From Massariosphaeria phaeospora (taxonomy: Eukaryota; Ascomycota; Dothideomycetes; Pleosporales), in the NCBI GenBank assembly GCA_011032825.1, contig JAADJZ010000001.1, positions 2,666,001-2,730,000 of the forward strand: 64,000 nt of DNA, written 5' to 3'. Shown here one piece after another: positions 1 to 10,534 of this stretch. The stretch's first letter is position 1. Every line of letters begins with the position of its first letter. A model generated the notes under the pieces. That model ran no database searches. It worked only from the letters and a program-made list of their open reading frames with translations, and was not told the DNA's origin. The position numbers were made by a program, and so were the translations under genes.

Positions 1-1123
1 TACCTAGCTAACAGCTATATTATCGCGATGTAAGCACGAAAGTATTAAAATAGCTAATCTACAACGCAAGCGCTATTTAATATCGTAAAGTTAGCGCTAC
101 TAAAGTACAAAGATAATAGAGCAACTAAAAACAAGCGAAAACGTACTAGCGCTTGCTCGACGAAAGCTAGCAGCTTTGTAGGTAGTAATAATAGTAGCAA
201 AAAAAGTAGCAAAAGAAGTAGCGAGAGAGGTAGCAAAAGAAATACTTTTAAAGCGCTGCAGCGAAAAGTTTTAAAAGCACAGCTACGAAATTTAGTAGCT
301 AAATTAGCTAGTTAGTTTATGTACGCACTTTAACTAGCGCTATAGGTTTTTCTAGCGCTGCAGCTACTTATTAACTTAAACGTACTAGTTCGAGATTGTA
401 TACTATTAAGTAACTAGCTGCTAATTGCTTACGAGATATTACAAAAGATTTAGATACACACAAAGCGCTTTTTAGAGTAGTAAAAGCTTTGCGATCTTAG
501 CGTTGTTATATTAGTTAAATAGATTAAAAGAAACGTGTTTATAAAAAGCTAGTACAACGTTAACTAGATAATAGATAGTAGCTCTACAACAAGCCTAACG
601 TATAAGATTTAAAAAAACTACTTTAGCAAAAAGCTAGCTTATATTTTTTTGCTACAAAACGTAGCTTTAAGATAGTGCTATTAATATACCGAACTTACGG
701 CAGCGAATTAAAAAATAGTTAAAAAGTATAACGACACGTTGATACGCAAAAGAAAAAAGCAGCAAGCAAAAAATAAAGCAGTAGCAAGCGAGCAACAAAC
801 AAAGCAAACAATAAAAAGCAAAAGAAAAAAAAAAAGTAGCTAGGCGCTAAGTAACAGCGAAGTAAGCTTTTTTGCGCTTAAAACTACGTTTAGCAGCAGC
901 GCTATATTAGAGCGCGATTTCTAGCTTTTACAAAGCACTTGCAAATAGCTTGCAACAAAAAAGTGCAAAGAAAGCCGTTAAAAACGCGTTACTGCAAAAG
1001 TTAAGCAAGTTACTTTTAGTACTTACAAAACAATACAACTACATTGTATTTTTATTTAACAATTAACGAGCTAACTATTTGTATAGGTTTAAGTCGCGCT
1101 TGTATTTTTTTATAATTAAATTA
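1..1123. other. RIP-degraded DNA, unassigned
   Basis: A+T-rich, CA/TG-depleted sequence with dense TAG/TAA stops in all frames. A plus-strand frame around 720-1020 reads Lys/Arg/Gln/Ala-rich, as at the basic tail of many fungal transposon proteins, but no diagnostic motif was found. The left terminus of the mariner element that begins at 1124 should lie in the last hundred bases here, but I could not recognise it. Confidence 0.5.
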
Positions 1124-1732
1124 TTACGTTGTAGTATTGTCGCATTGCTGTAGTAGTTTAAGCGATATTTCGACTATAACAGATACTAACGCTTTTCTCT
1201 ACGCTTCTCTATCAAACACGTATTAGCAATGCCTAAACAAGGTTTTTGCTAACTCGTAGCAACAGCAACCTACAGCGTAGTTTAAGTAATAGTCGTAATT
1301 ATTAATTATAGCAGCATCTCGATTGTTTCTACGCAACTAACTTTTTAACTTTTTAAAAAACTACTTAATTGAATTGTAGTTAGATAAGTACGGCGGCAAG
1401 TACTCTAAAACAACGCTTCGATCGCAACAAAGCTAACGTACACGATTTAATCAATAGATTAAAACGTTGTTTATTACTATAATAAATCTTGGCGCTAGGT
1501 ACGCCTAGCAATGTAGCAGCACTTAATACTCTAGAAAACTTTTAAATATTTTGCTAGTAATAGCGCCTTGAAAGATTGTATAAGTAAAGTAGCTATTAAT
1601 AGTTATAGCTAGCAACAAACTTTATTTCTTTAATTGTTTAACAGCGTAGCTAAATTAACAAAGCTAGTTTATAGGTGCTTATCTACGCTGCTTATTTCTT
1701 GTACGCTTGTTAGTAGCAAACTTATCTAAACA

Positions 1733-1878
1733 TATAACAATGCAACTAAAAAATAAAAAAAATAAAAAACTGCGCTTAATTAACTGCTTAAAGTAGAGTA
1801 AGCTACATATATAAATAGTTGTACATAAGCTATTTTAACTCGTACTAAAGTAGGTTTAAGCAAGCTTAAACTATTACA
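1733..1878 (-). repeat. Copia-1 3' LTR
   Basis: 146 bp. The plus-strand start TATAAC is the RIP form of TGTAAC, and it ends ATTACA. It aligns end to end with the LTRs at 6672, 10389 and 21297 and differs mainly by C-to-T and G-to-A changes. Confidence 0.9.
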
Positions 1879-4800
1879 TTTCTCTTTAGCTACTGTAATT
1901 AACAAAGCTAGCTAGTACTAATGCCTTAGCTTTGCTAGTTCTAGTGTATTAACCTAAGTAGTAAGTAGCTAGTAAACGTTTTTAAGCTCTAGCTGCTTTA
2001 CAAACTTAGCGTGTTTTTGCTTTACAAAAAACTTAGTAAGTTTATTCGCAAGCATTTTCGCTGTAGAGTACTACTCTACCTAAAGCTACTTATACTACAC
2101 TTTTTGCTTTACCTACATCTAATAAGTATTTACATACTTTAGCTTCGTGTAAAGCCGTTTGTTTTCTTTTTTATCTATTCTAACTGTTTGCTTATTATCG
2201 CAGTAAATAATTAGCTAAATCTCTAGGTTAAACTTAATGTGCTAGAAAATACAAATCTACTACTTTATTTCTCTACTCGTAGCTAATAGAGCTATAAGCT
2301 TGGCTTTAGTATTTAACTTTGTAACTAATCTCTGCTAAGTAGCTTTCTAGTTAATAAGCATTTTATATAGCTTAAACAGATATTTATAAAACAATTAACG
2401 AGTTTTTACATTATTAGCAAACGCTGCATTAGATGCTTCGTAAAAAAGAAATTTGTTTTATATATATAACGAGCTTTTAGCTATCTACTAGCTAGCTCTA
2501 ATCGCTAGATGCCTAGTTTTATATAAGTATTTCTAAATATGCTTTACTGCTAATACATGCTTTTGCCTAAAGTTTTAAAAATATTAGGCTAGTACTAAGT
2601 ATGCTTGTGCTATATTAGGTTTAGTAAACGTTGCAATATACGCTAGCAATTTAACTAGTTGCTAATATAGCTGCGTACGCTAGTAATTTAACTTTTCTTT
2701 AGACTAGGCTAAAAAGCTCTCTACAAGCGAAACTGCTAGATATTTCTTTTCTACTTTCAAATTCAAGTTAAATTTCTTAACTACTTTGTTAATAAATAAG
2801 TTCTAGATTAACTAGATTGTTTCTGCTAACTAGTTTATTAAAACTTAGATACTAAGAAACTACTTAAGCTTTCTAAGCTTTCTTAGGTTGTACACGGCTT
2901 TTAGCTATCTCTCAAATTAATAGTAATTATCAAGATAATTTGAATGTACTAATACTACGATATTATTAACGTAGAAAAAAACTATTAACTTTTTGTTAGT
3001 AAATAAACAAGAAACGTCTTTAACTAGCTGTAAATTTAGTTTAATTAGCGTCTTCTTTAAGTGCTTGTACTAAAGAAAAAGCGCGTTCTTTAGCTTATAC
3101 AAAGCTTTTTTAAGCTTAAGTAGCTCGCTAAGCTGCTTTACGTACAGCTCTAAAGTTTGTATATAAACTAGCTTATTTAGTAGTACGTTTAAGAACGCGT
3201 TTAGTATATTATACTAATATGCCTTTAGCTTAAAAGCTGCTGCAAAAGCTATAAAGAATCTAAACACTTGTGCAGCTAGCGTAGCTACGTACGTATCGCT
3301 TTAGTTATTCTAGAATTTTTTTTTTACAACAAGTTGAGTTTTGTACTTGTATAGTAGTTTGTTTTTGTTAAACTTGTACGTAAATACCTACATTAAGAGT
3401 AGTGCTTAGCTAGCAACTTTTGCAGCTAATACAAGCTTAAAGCAGCTTATGTTTTAACATTTCTTAAACTTTTTTGCTACTACTGCTTTAAACTTTTTCT
3501 TGTGCAAGTGCTAATCTAGATTTTTTTACTACTTTAGTAGAAGCGGTAGCTAGTTTTAGTGTAGCTAAGCTTTTTGCGGCTCTAGTAGCTGCAGTGCTGC
3601 AGCAAACGCTACAAAATACGTGCCAAGCGTTTTTCTCTACTTTTGCTTTTTTCTTGTTAAGACGTTTAACTTGCTAAGCTAGCTGCTAATCTCTTTACGC
3701 TTTAAAGCGTTGTTTGATTATTAATCTAGCGTTTTTGCACTAGCTAGTATAAGCTTCTAGCTTTGCAACATATTAACTAGTTTAGTTGTATCGTTTTCGC
3801 TTGTATTCGGCTTAGGCTTAAGCTTAGTCTTAGGCTTAAGCGTGTTCTTAGAAGTTAGCAAAGCGCAAAAAGCTTTTTTGCTTTAACTTGCTTAAAATTG
3901 CTTAGGCTAGCTTAGGCTACTTCGGTTTTCCTACGCTAACTACAAAAGCATTTTAATTTTCTAATTAGTTTTTTCTAGTAGCTTTAGAACGTCTAGAATT
4001 GTTACTACCTCTTTTAGAACTTATCGATTTGAATAAACTAGCTCTATTCCGTCGTAAGCTATAAAAACAAGGTTTTTTGTTTTTAGTACTCGTTTTAATA
4101 ATAGCATCTATACTCGATATATGTTAGTAGAGTTGTATTCAACTAACTATTTAATTAGCGCGCAAGATTCTAGCTTTTTACTGCGTTTTAGCTTGTTGTT
4201 TAGCACGTAGGCTTAGGCTTCTACAACGTTAAAGTAAGCTGCTAATAGTTTTACTCTACGTACTACTTTGTATAGAGTTTTCTATTCTAGTGCTTTTACA
4301 AGCGTTCTATTAAGCAAGTAAACTACTACTAAGCAGTACTTATTTAAAAGCTCTATTAGCAGCTGCTTATCAATTCTAATTGCTTTTTTTCAAATTACAA
4401 TTATCTTTCTAGCTTATTCTAATAAGCTGTTTTGCTTTTTAGTATACTTCGCTTGAAGCTTTACGACGATGCCAAGATTTCTAAGTACATATAAAAGCTT
4501 ACTATATCTACGCTCGCTATTAAGCTTTACAACTATTACAATTGCGCTAAACTAATGTTTAATTTTAGCTAGCAAGCGCATAACTGTATGCTTAAAAGTT
4601 TTTAAGTTTTTATTAAGTAAGCAAGTAGCTTTATGCTACTTGCTATACGAGCATACTACATAAAGCATCTATAGATCTCTATTGTAGCAGCGCTTATTTT
4701 TTTTTTTTAGCTAAACTAGGTTTATGCCTAGTTAGTAGAATAGATAATTAGCTAGCTTGCTTTAAGCTTTTCTGCTTACAAATCTGTAAAGCTTTGCTTT

Positions 4801-6671
4801 AATACAAACTTAACAGTTTGTTTATGCTAAAGCAATTAACTACTTTTTAATATTAATCTTAAGCACATAATTGTTTAAGTGCTTAACTACTTTTTAGCTA
4901 ACGTAGCTAAACATTTAATGCGCAGTTTTTTAACTAACGCTTAGTTTTTTTTTTTGTTCTTTTAAGAGTTTGGTGTACTAAGCAGCGTACACCGATATTA
5001 ACGCTAGCTTAGCTCGCTAAGCTTTTTTTATATCAACAAGCTAGTGCTCGTTTCTATACTAAAGTAAATAAATTACGTTTAAAGCTTTTTTTTAATACAA
5101 ATAGTTCCTGCCTAAGTTAAAATAAATACTAAGAAATTAGCTTTGCAACAAACTAACGACGCTTGTAAAAAAGCTAGAAATATAAGCTACCTACGTAAGC
5201 TTTATTGTTTTTTCTTTTGTTAAAGTCTTAACTTTGATTACTGTTTTACTTTACTTTTTTACTTAAGCAAAAACTTTGCTCGCATACACGACGTCTAAAG
5301 TTCTACTTTTTTATATTGTAATCTAATTCGCTGCCTTTGTGTTTGTAACGTAGTAGTTTAAGCTAAAGTTAAAAATCTACTTTGTAAGTAGTAGTAGAGC
5401 TAATAGCTTTGTAGCTGTAGCTATTTGTAGTACTGTATTAACATGTAGCTTATTGCGCGCTAGCTGTTTATTATCTATACTAATTACAAACGTACTCTAG
5501 ATCTTAGCCTACGCTTTTTTTTTTTTAAAGTTCTTTTCTACTGCTCTTAGAGCGTTAGCTGTTAAGTTTAAAGTAAAGCTATTTTAAAGCTTTGTAAACT
5601 TTTTCTAGATTGCTTGTATTAGCTTTTAGCTTTTTGCACGTACTACTAGGTTAACGTACGAGCAGCTTTTAAACTTGTAGTACTACTTATTAAAGTACTT
5701 TAGTATGTACAGTTTTGCACAAGCTTAAGCTAGCAGTAAATTTCTTACCTAAGCTGCAGCTAGCGTTTTTTAATTGCTGCTGCTACTTGCTACTTCGAGC
5801 GTAGCAAACGTTTTTAGCTCTAACGCTATCGGCTGTGTACAGCGATAGTACAATCTAAATTCTACGATTAGATTCGTAATTAGTAAAAAAAAAAAAGATT
5901 TCTGCTTTTTCTTAATAAAGTTCTGCAGCTAGGTAGCTAACTAGCTATTATCAAAACTTTTAATTAACAGAATAAACTTTTTTTGCGCTTTGTTGCTAGC
6001 TATTTTCGGCATACTAGCTTTTGTAAAGAGTTAAGTAATTACTACCTACTCGTTAAACTAAGCGTTTAAATTAGCTTTTTTTAGCTTTATACAAACCGCT
6101 TTGTACTAAGCTCTTAGCTAATAATTCTTTTTTCTAGTTAATAAGCAAAAGTACTTTTTTAGCGTTTGTAGCTAGCTGTATGCGTTTGCACAGTCGAGTA
6201 TAAAATCTAAATACTTAATATCAATCGTTTGCACAATTTCTAGGCTTAGGTTTTAAAGAGCTTTCTTTTTCGTAAGCTACTTAGCTTTATCTTGATTAAA
6301 TTGTTTAGCCTAGAAGTTGTACGTAGCGAGCTTTGCTACTATTAAGTTCAAAATATCAATCTACTCGTCTAGCTAAGAATTTCTAAATCATTTTACTTTA
6401 AGCTTAACTAGTTTTTTGTTTTTTAGCTTCTTTAGCTTCTTTAGCGTTAGATTTGGATTAACATATTCTTACAAACTATTTTAGTCTACAGAGATTTTCT
6501 TTGTAAAAAGCTATTTTAACTAGTTGTTTAGCTTTTTAAAAGTAACTAACGCTTTCGCTACCTGCATTTCTTGCTCTTAAGTAGTTATTACTTTGCTAAA
6601 TCTACTTTTAGTGTTGAGTATTGTCAAACAAGTAAACGCAGCGATTAAATAAAAGCTTTTAGGCTTATAAC
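1879..6671 (-). pseudogene. Copia-1 gag-pol relic
   Basis: RIP-destroyed polyprotein on the minus strand. The reverse-transcriptase signature YVDD survives as YVDN-I at about 2950-2990, and the RNase H region (TEAELIALS-like) lies near 2290-2340, close to the 3' LTR at the left. This order (integrase before reverse transcriptase, RNase H last) is that of Ty1/Copia. It aligns collinearly with Copia-2, which is less mutated and was used to interpret this copy. Confidence 0.8.
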
Positions 6672-6817
6672 TATAGTAGTGCAACTAAAAAATAAAAATA
6701 AAAAAAAACTGCGCTTAATTAACTGCTTAAGGTAGAGTAAGCTACATATATAGATAGCCGTACATAAGCTATCCCAACTCGTACTAGAGTAGGTCTAGGC
6801 AAGCTCAAACCGTTACA
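6672..6817 (-). repeat. Copia-1 5' LTR
   Basis: 146 bp ending CGTTACA, followed by the target copy AAACA. Unlike its partner at 1733 it is nearly RIP-free, showing that mutation differs sharply between the two ends of one element. Confidence 0.9.
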
Positions 6818-6973
6818 AAACAAACAACTTAATTGGCTCTCTAACCTTGAAAGCGAGCTCTAAACAGTGCTCGCAAAGGCTCGCTGCGCTTACGCGCTGC
6901 TTTTTCGGCAACCTTGTAACTCTAGCGAATGGATTTGAGGTATCTTTGTATAGTAGAGTTTGACGTTTCTATA

Positions 6974-7019
6974 ACGTAAAGCACTAGCGAACCCGACAGA
7001 CTAGTGAACCCGACAAAAT
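6974..7019 (+). repeat. Left terminal inverted repeat of Pogo-A1
   Basis: 46 bp mirrored at 8777-8822. After a 12-nt leader starting ACGTAAAG come two 13-bp boxes, AGCGAACCCGACA and AGTGAACCCGACA, separated by GACT. The same 12-13-4-13 layout with different boxes is found in the other Pogo elements of the window. Confidence 0.92.
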
Positions 7020-7053
7020 TTGCCAAGACTACTACCTCCCCCATCAACGCGAT

Positions 7054-8739
7054 ATGTTTCAACCAACTAACGCGTTATTACACCAACACGAAGAGAGACT
7101 TCAGCTTGCTCTTGAAGCTTATAATTCCGGCCAATTCCAAAGCTATCAAGCTGCTGCTAGTGCCTTTAACGTTAAACACCATACTCTCTCTGAACGCGCT
7201 AGAGGAATTCTATTTCGAGCTCAAACACGACCTACATTCTCAAAGCTTACTGCGACTAAAGAGCAGACGATTATCTAATATATCCTCGACCTTGATTCGC
7301 GAGAATTTGCCCCCCGGCTGTCTGAGGTAGGAGATATAGGAGATAAACTAGTAGCTGCGCGGGGTGGAGAGCTAGTGGGCAAGAACTAGGCTAAGAGATT
7401 TGTAACGCGTTCAGGCGAGCTTAAGATGGCCTTCAATCGAGCAAAGGACCGGCAGAGGATACAACAGGAAGATCCTGAGGTGATTGGCGCGTGGTTCAAG
7501 CTTGTTGGGAATACCAAAGCCAAGTACGGCATCCAGGATGATGATATACACAACTTTGACGAAACTGGCTTCCAGATAGGTGTTATTGAGTCTATGAAAG
7601 TCGTTACAGGCTCTCAAAGACGTACTCGACCTAATCTTATCCAGCCAGGCGATCGGGAGTGGGTAACAGTTATCCAGAGCATCTGCGCCGCAGGGTACGC
7701 GATCCCGCCATTTATTATCTACAAAAAGCGCGTTCACATCTCAGCATGGTACGAGGAGGACTCTATACCTGGCAATTAGAAGCTCTCAGTCTCTAAGAAC
7801 GGCTGGACAAACAACGCTCTTGGTCTTGAGTAGTTGAAGCATTTTGACGCGCATACAAAGGCGCGTCAGGTAGGAGGGTATCGGCTGCTCATTTTGGACG
7901 GCCATGAGAGCTACCAATCTCAGGATTTCAAAGACTATTGCCTTGAGAACAAGATCCTTACGCTCTGCATGCCGGCCCATTCATCCTATATTCTTCAGCT
8001 GCTGGATGTGGTCTGCTTCTCGCCGCTGAAGCTGAAGTACTCCCAACGCGTTCGAGACTTGGCGCGCCGGCGCGTCTTCCATATCAACAAGAAAAGCTTC
8101 CTGCCAGCCTTTAGAGACGCGTTTTTCGAGGTATTTACAACAAAGAACTGCAAAAAGGCCTTTGAGGCCTCAGGGCTAGTCCCTATCAACGCGCAGGTAG
8201 TCCTTGATCGTCTTGAAGTACGGCTGTGTACCCCGCCACCACCCCTCGCACCAGAGACGCCGTGGCAGTCAAAGACTCCAAGCAATACGCTTGAATTTGG
8301 ATCGCAATCAAAGCTTATTACTACTAAGCTTGGTTCCTCTCCATCATCTCTAAAGGATGGGGTTAATCAGCTTGTCAAAGGGTCCCACCAGATGGCCCAT
8401 CAGGTTGAGCTAATGCGCGATCGAATCTCTAGCCTTGAAAAGACTATTGAAGAAGCAACAAAAAGAAAATCACGAAAACGAAAGCGGATTCAGACAGGTG
8501 GCACAATAGAGTATAGTAATGGATCAGCGCAAGTAGCTGCTGAAGCGTCTACAGCACCTCAGCTATCAAAGAAAGCGCGTAGTAGGGAGGGTCAAGAAAG
8601 GGCACAACTAGCTCTACGGCGCTGTAAAAACTGTGGTGATACAGGGCACAATGCCCGAACCTGCCAAAAGGATACAGAAGAAGCTTCTGAATTTGAAGCT
8701 AGCACGACGTACGCAGGTTCCTTGTTCGATAGCAATTAA
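7054..8739 (+). pseudogene. Pogo transposase with C-terminal zinc knuckle
   Basis: Single frame of 562 codons interrupted by four stops (7276 TAA, near 7387 TAG, 7777 TAG, 7831 TAG), each where Gln or Trp is expected, so probably inactivated by RIP. The N-terminal part (about residues 8-70) is a Psq/CENP-B-like helix-turn-helix region. The catalytic triad is visible as NFDETGF (Asp169), LILDGHESY (Asp282) and LLDVVCF (Asp318). The 35-residue gap between the second and third acidic residues fits the Pogo DDxD type. Residues about 525-545 form a CCHC knuckle, CKNCGDTGHNARTC. A basic coiled segment (ISSLEKTIEEATKRKSRK) precedes it. Confidence 0.93.
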
Positions 8740-9386
8740 TTTGATGTTCTTTGAGATGAGTTGGTTGTGCCAAGATATTTTGTCGGGTTTACTAGTCTGT
8801 CGGGTTCGCTGGTACTTTACGTTACTGTACTTGTTGTACACGAACTCTCTCATCTCGTCAACGTACAGCTCGGTTCGGCCGTGTATGAAGTCGAGTAGGC
8901 CGTCCTTGTAGATTTGACGGAGATGAGCCTTTCGGCCAGTCTTGACAGTAACCGGAGAGTAAGGTTGACCCTACTGTTTAATGCTAAGTCGAATCTTGCC
9001 TATACAGGCCCGCCCGACGCTGGTCTCTCGATGTATTTGGCTATCATTGAGGCCAGCTTCAAGTCGCTATATGACTCTCTGCAGCAACTCGACATCTAAC
9101 CGATAGCCTGTCGCTACAGGCAAACGAGTTTGAGCCGCCTGAGGCATCTCACGAAGCAAAAACTGACGATACTAGGGGCCTGTTCGGTGCTCCGTTTTGA
9201 AAACCTCGTTTTGGCAGCTGGATCGGGTAAAGTGGCTGGTAGGAGGCGGCTCGTAGTTCAAGCCAGCGCGAGGCCTGAATAGGGTCGGAAAATAGAGGCC
9301 GTGTTCGCTACCGTTTTGTGGCCGTGTTTGTTCCGAGGTACTTCGTGATTTCTCTAACCTCTGAACACGTCAGTTCCCAAGTCAAT

Positions 9387-10229
9387 ATGGCCGCCCCTGT
9401 CAATCCAGTACTGCAACGAGTAGCCCAGCAGTCCCTGGAGCTCTCACCTTCTCGATCTCCTTCTCCTGCACCTACCGTTATTACCTGGGCGACCTCACCC
9501 TCATCGTCGCCGGCGTCTTCGACGGCTCCACGAGCGCGATCGGCCACCCCGACGGCGCCGAGATTGAAGTGGGATGTAGCGATGGAGGAGACGCTGGTGG
9601 TAGCGTTGGTTCAGGAGGTCGAGCGCGGCCACCGAGCTGACTCGGGGTACAAGAAAGAGGCGTGGGAATACGTGAGTGAGGTACAAAAGGTCGCTGGCAC
9701 GGCGCGGATTGTGACTGTTGCGAACTGCAAAAATAAACATGACGCCTTCAAGAAGGACTACAAGGTGTGGGTGGAGCTTACTTCACAATCCAGGTTCGGC
9801 GTTGACGACAGCGGCATGGTTACTAGTAACCTAGACGCTCTTGAAGCGTACTTCGAGGCGCACAAGGACGCTAAAAAGTTCAAGTCGCAGCTGCTGAGGT
9901 TTAGTGACATGCTCCGGCAGCTGTTTGAAGGTGTCCTTGCTACTGGGCAAGACGTGATGGACGTGGGGAGTCTCGTCGCTGCCCAATCGATCGAGCGAGA
10001 CCCGACGTCGGACGACGACGAGCCGGCTGCTGCTCTCTCTAGGAGCCAGCCGGTGACGCCGCGCAGCAAGAGAGCAGCTTCGAGCGCGTCAGCTAGCTCT
10101 GTTAAATCGGCCAAGAGGTCGAGAACGACGGCGACTGACAGGCTCAGCTGGGAGCTTGCAGGACTTACTAACCAGCTCGAAAAGCTCGTCGCAGTAATAG
10201 ATAAGGACTATTGGAAAGAGGCTATCTAG
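9387..10229 (+). CDS. Harbinger Myb/SANT-like DNA-binding protein
   Basis: Accessory protein that in PIF/Harbinger elements binds subterminal DNA and helps the transposase. The frame is open from an ATG at 9318. I prefer the ATG at 9387 (MAAPVNPV, preceded by CAAT), because the residues before it look like leader sequence. A Ser/Pro-rich segment is followed by the Myb/SANT-like domain (WDVAMEETLVVALVQ through NKHDAFKKDYKVW), then an acidic and a basic Ser-rich linker and a C-terminal helix. The stop TAG at 10227 is probably a RIP-altered Gln codon, since the same frame continues for 50 sensible Lys-rich codons to a TAA at 10380. Copia-2 begins 6 bp beyond that. Confidence 0.82.
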   Translation: MAAPVNPVLQRVAQQSLELSPSRSPSPAPTVITWATSPSSSPASSTAPRARSATPTAPRLKWDVAMEETLVVALVQEVERGHRADSGYKKEAWEYVSEVQKVAGTARIVTVANCKNKHDAFKKDYKVWVELTSQSRFGVDDSGMVTSNLDALEAYFEAHKDAKKFKSQLLRFSDMLRQLFEGVLATGQDVMDVGSLVAAQSIERDPTSDDDEPAAALSRSQPVTPRSKRAASSASASSVKSAKRSRTTATDRLSWELAGLTNQLEKLVAVIDKDYWKEAI

Positions 10230-10388
10230 AAGTTTATAAAGACTTACAAATCGCTGCGGCCCGTTCTAAAGCTCGCTATTGTAAAAGTGTTTAAGAAAGA
10301 GTACGCTGCGAAGACTTTTCATCGCTTTGTAGCTAAGAATAAAGCGGAGATAGGTGCAGCGAGAGCTACTTCGACGCCGTAAGCATGT

Positions 10389-10534
10389 TGTAACGTTGCA
10401 ACTAGAGAATAAGAGAGAGGAGAAAGTGCGCTTGATTAACTGCCTAAGGTGGAGTGAGCTACATATATAGATAGCCGTACATAAGCTATCCCAACTCGTA
10501 CTAGAGTAGGTTTAGGCAAGCTCAAACCGTTACA
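10389..10534 (-). repeat. Copia-2 3' LTR
   Basis: 146 bp, TGTAAC to GTTACA, the cleanest of the four LTR copies and the best representative of the original LTR. Confidence 0.93.

Larger units (their letters stand above)
1733..6817 (-). mobile_element. Ty1/Copia retrotransposon, Copia-1
   Basis: 5085 bp element with 146-bp LTRs and a perfect 5-bp target duplication AAACA (1728-1732 and 6818-6822), inserted in the mariner transposase frame. Coding is on the minus strand, so the 5' LTR is the right one. It has the same length as Copia-2 once the latter's Gypsy insertion is removed. It is strongly RIP-mutated except in its last few hundred bases at the right. Confidence 0.93.
6974..8822 (+). mobile_element. 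Pogo-family DNA transposon, Pogo-A1
   Basis: 1849 bp, TA target duplicated at 6972-6973 and 8823-8824, with 46-bp terminal inverted repeats. It is inserted in the mariner transposase gene, where the frame closes across the insertion. It is the least mutated of five related copies here (others at 37297, 40633, 42033 and 58099). The copy at 42033 has exactly the same length. Confidence 0.95.
1124..9147 (-). pseudogene. Tc1/mariner DDE transposase, interrupted
   Basis: Transposase that would cut and rejoin the element at TA sites. Reading minus from the ATG at 9147, an N-terminal helix-turn-helix-like region is followed by HLRQIYKDG and TELYVDEMREFVY (about 8830-8935). The frame then continues beyond Pogo-A1 (STIQRYLKSIR, 6823-6970) and beyond Copia-1 (region resembling DE..ANERT, then TIFQGAIT). 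It ends with EYLPPYLSNYNSIK near 1350-1420, the RIP-altered form of the YLPPYSPDxNPIE signature in which the catalytic Glu codon is now Lys. Removing both insertions with one target copy each leaves exactly 1083 bp (361 codons), typical of the family. The stops are TAG/TAA at expected Gln or Trp positions, plus the terminal TAA. Confidence 0.85.

Noticed and set aside
1030..1123. Left terminus of the mariner element
   Set aside because: TTGTATTTTT near 1043 is only weakly similar to the right terminus and is not flanked by a convincing TA, so it was not called.
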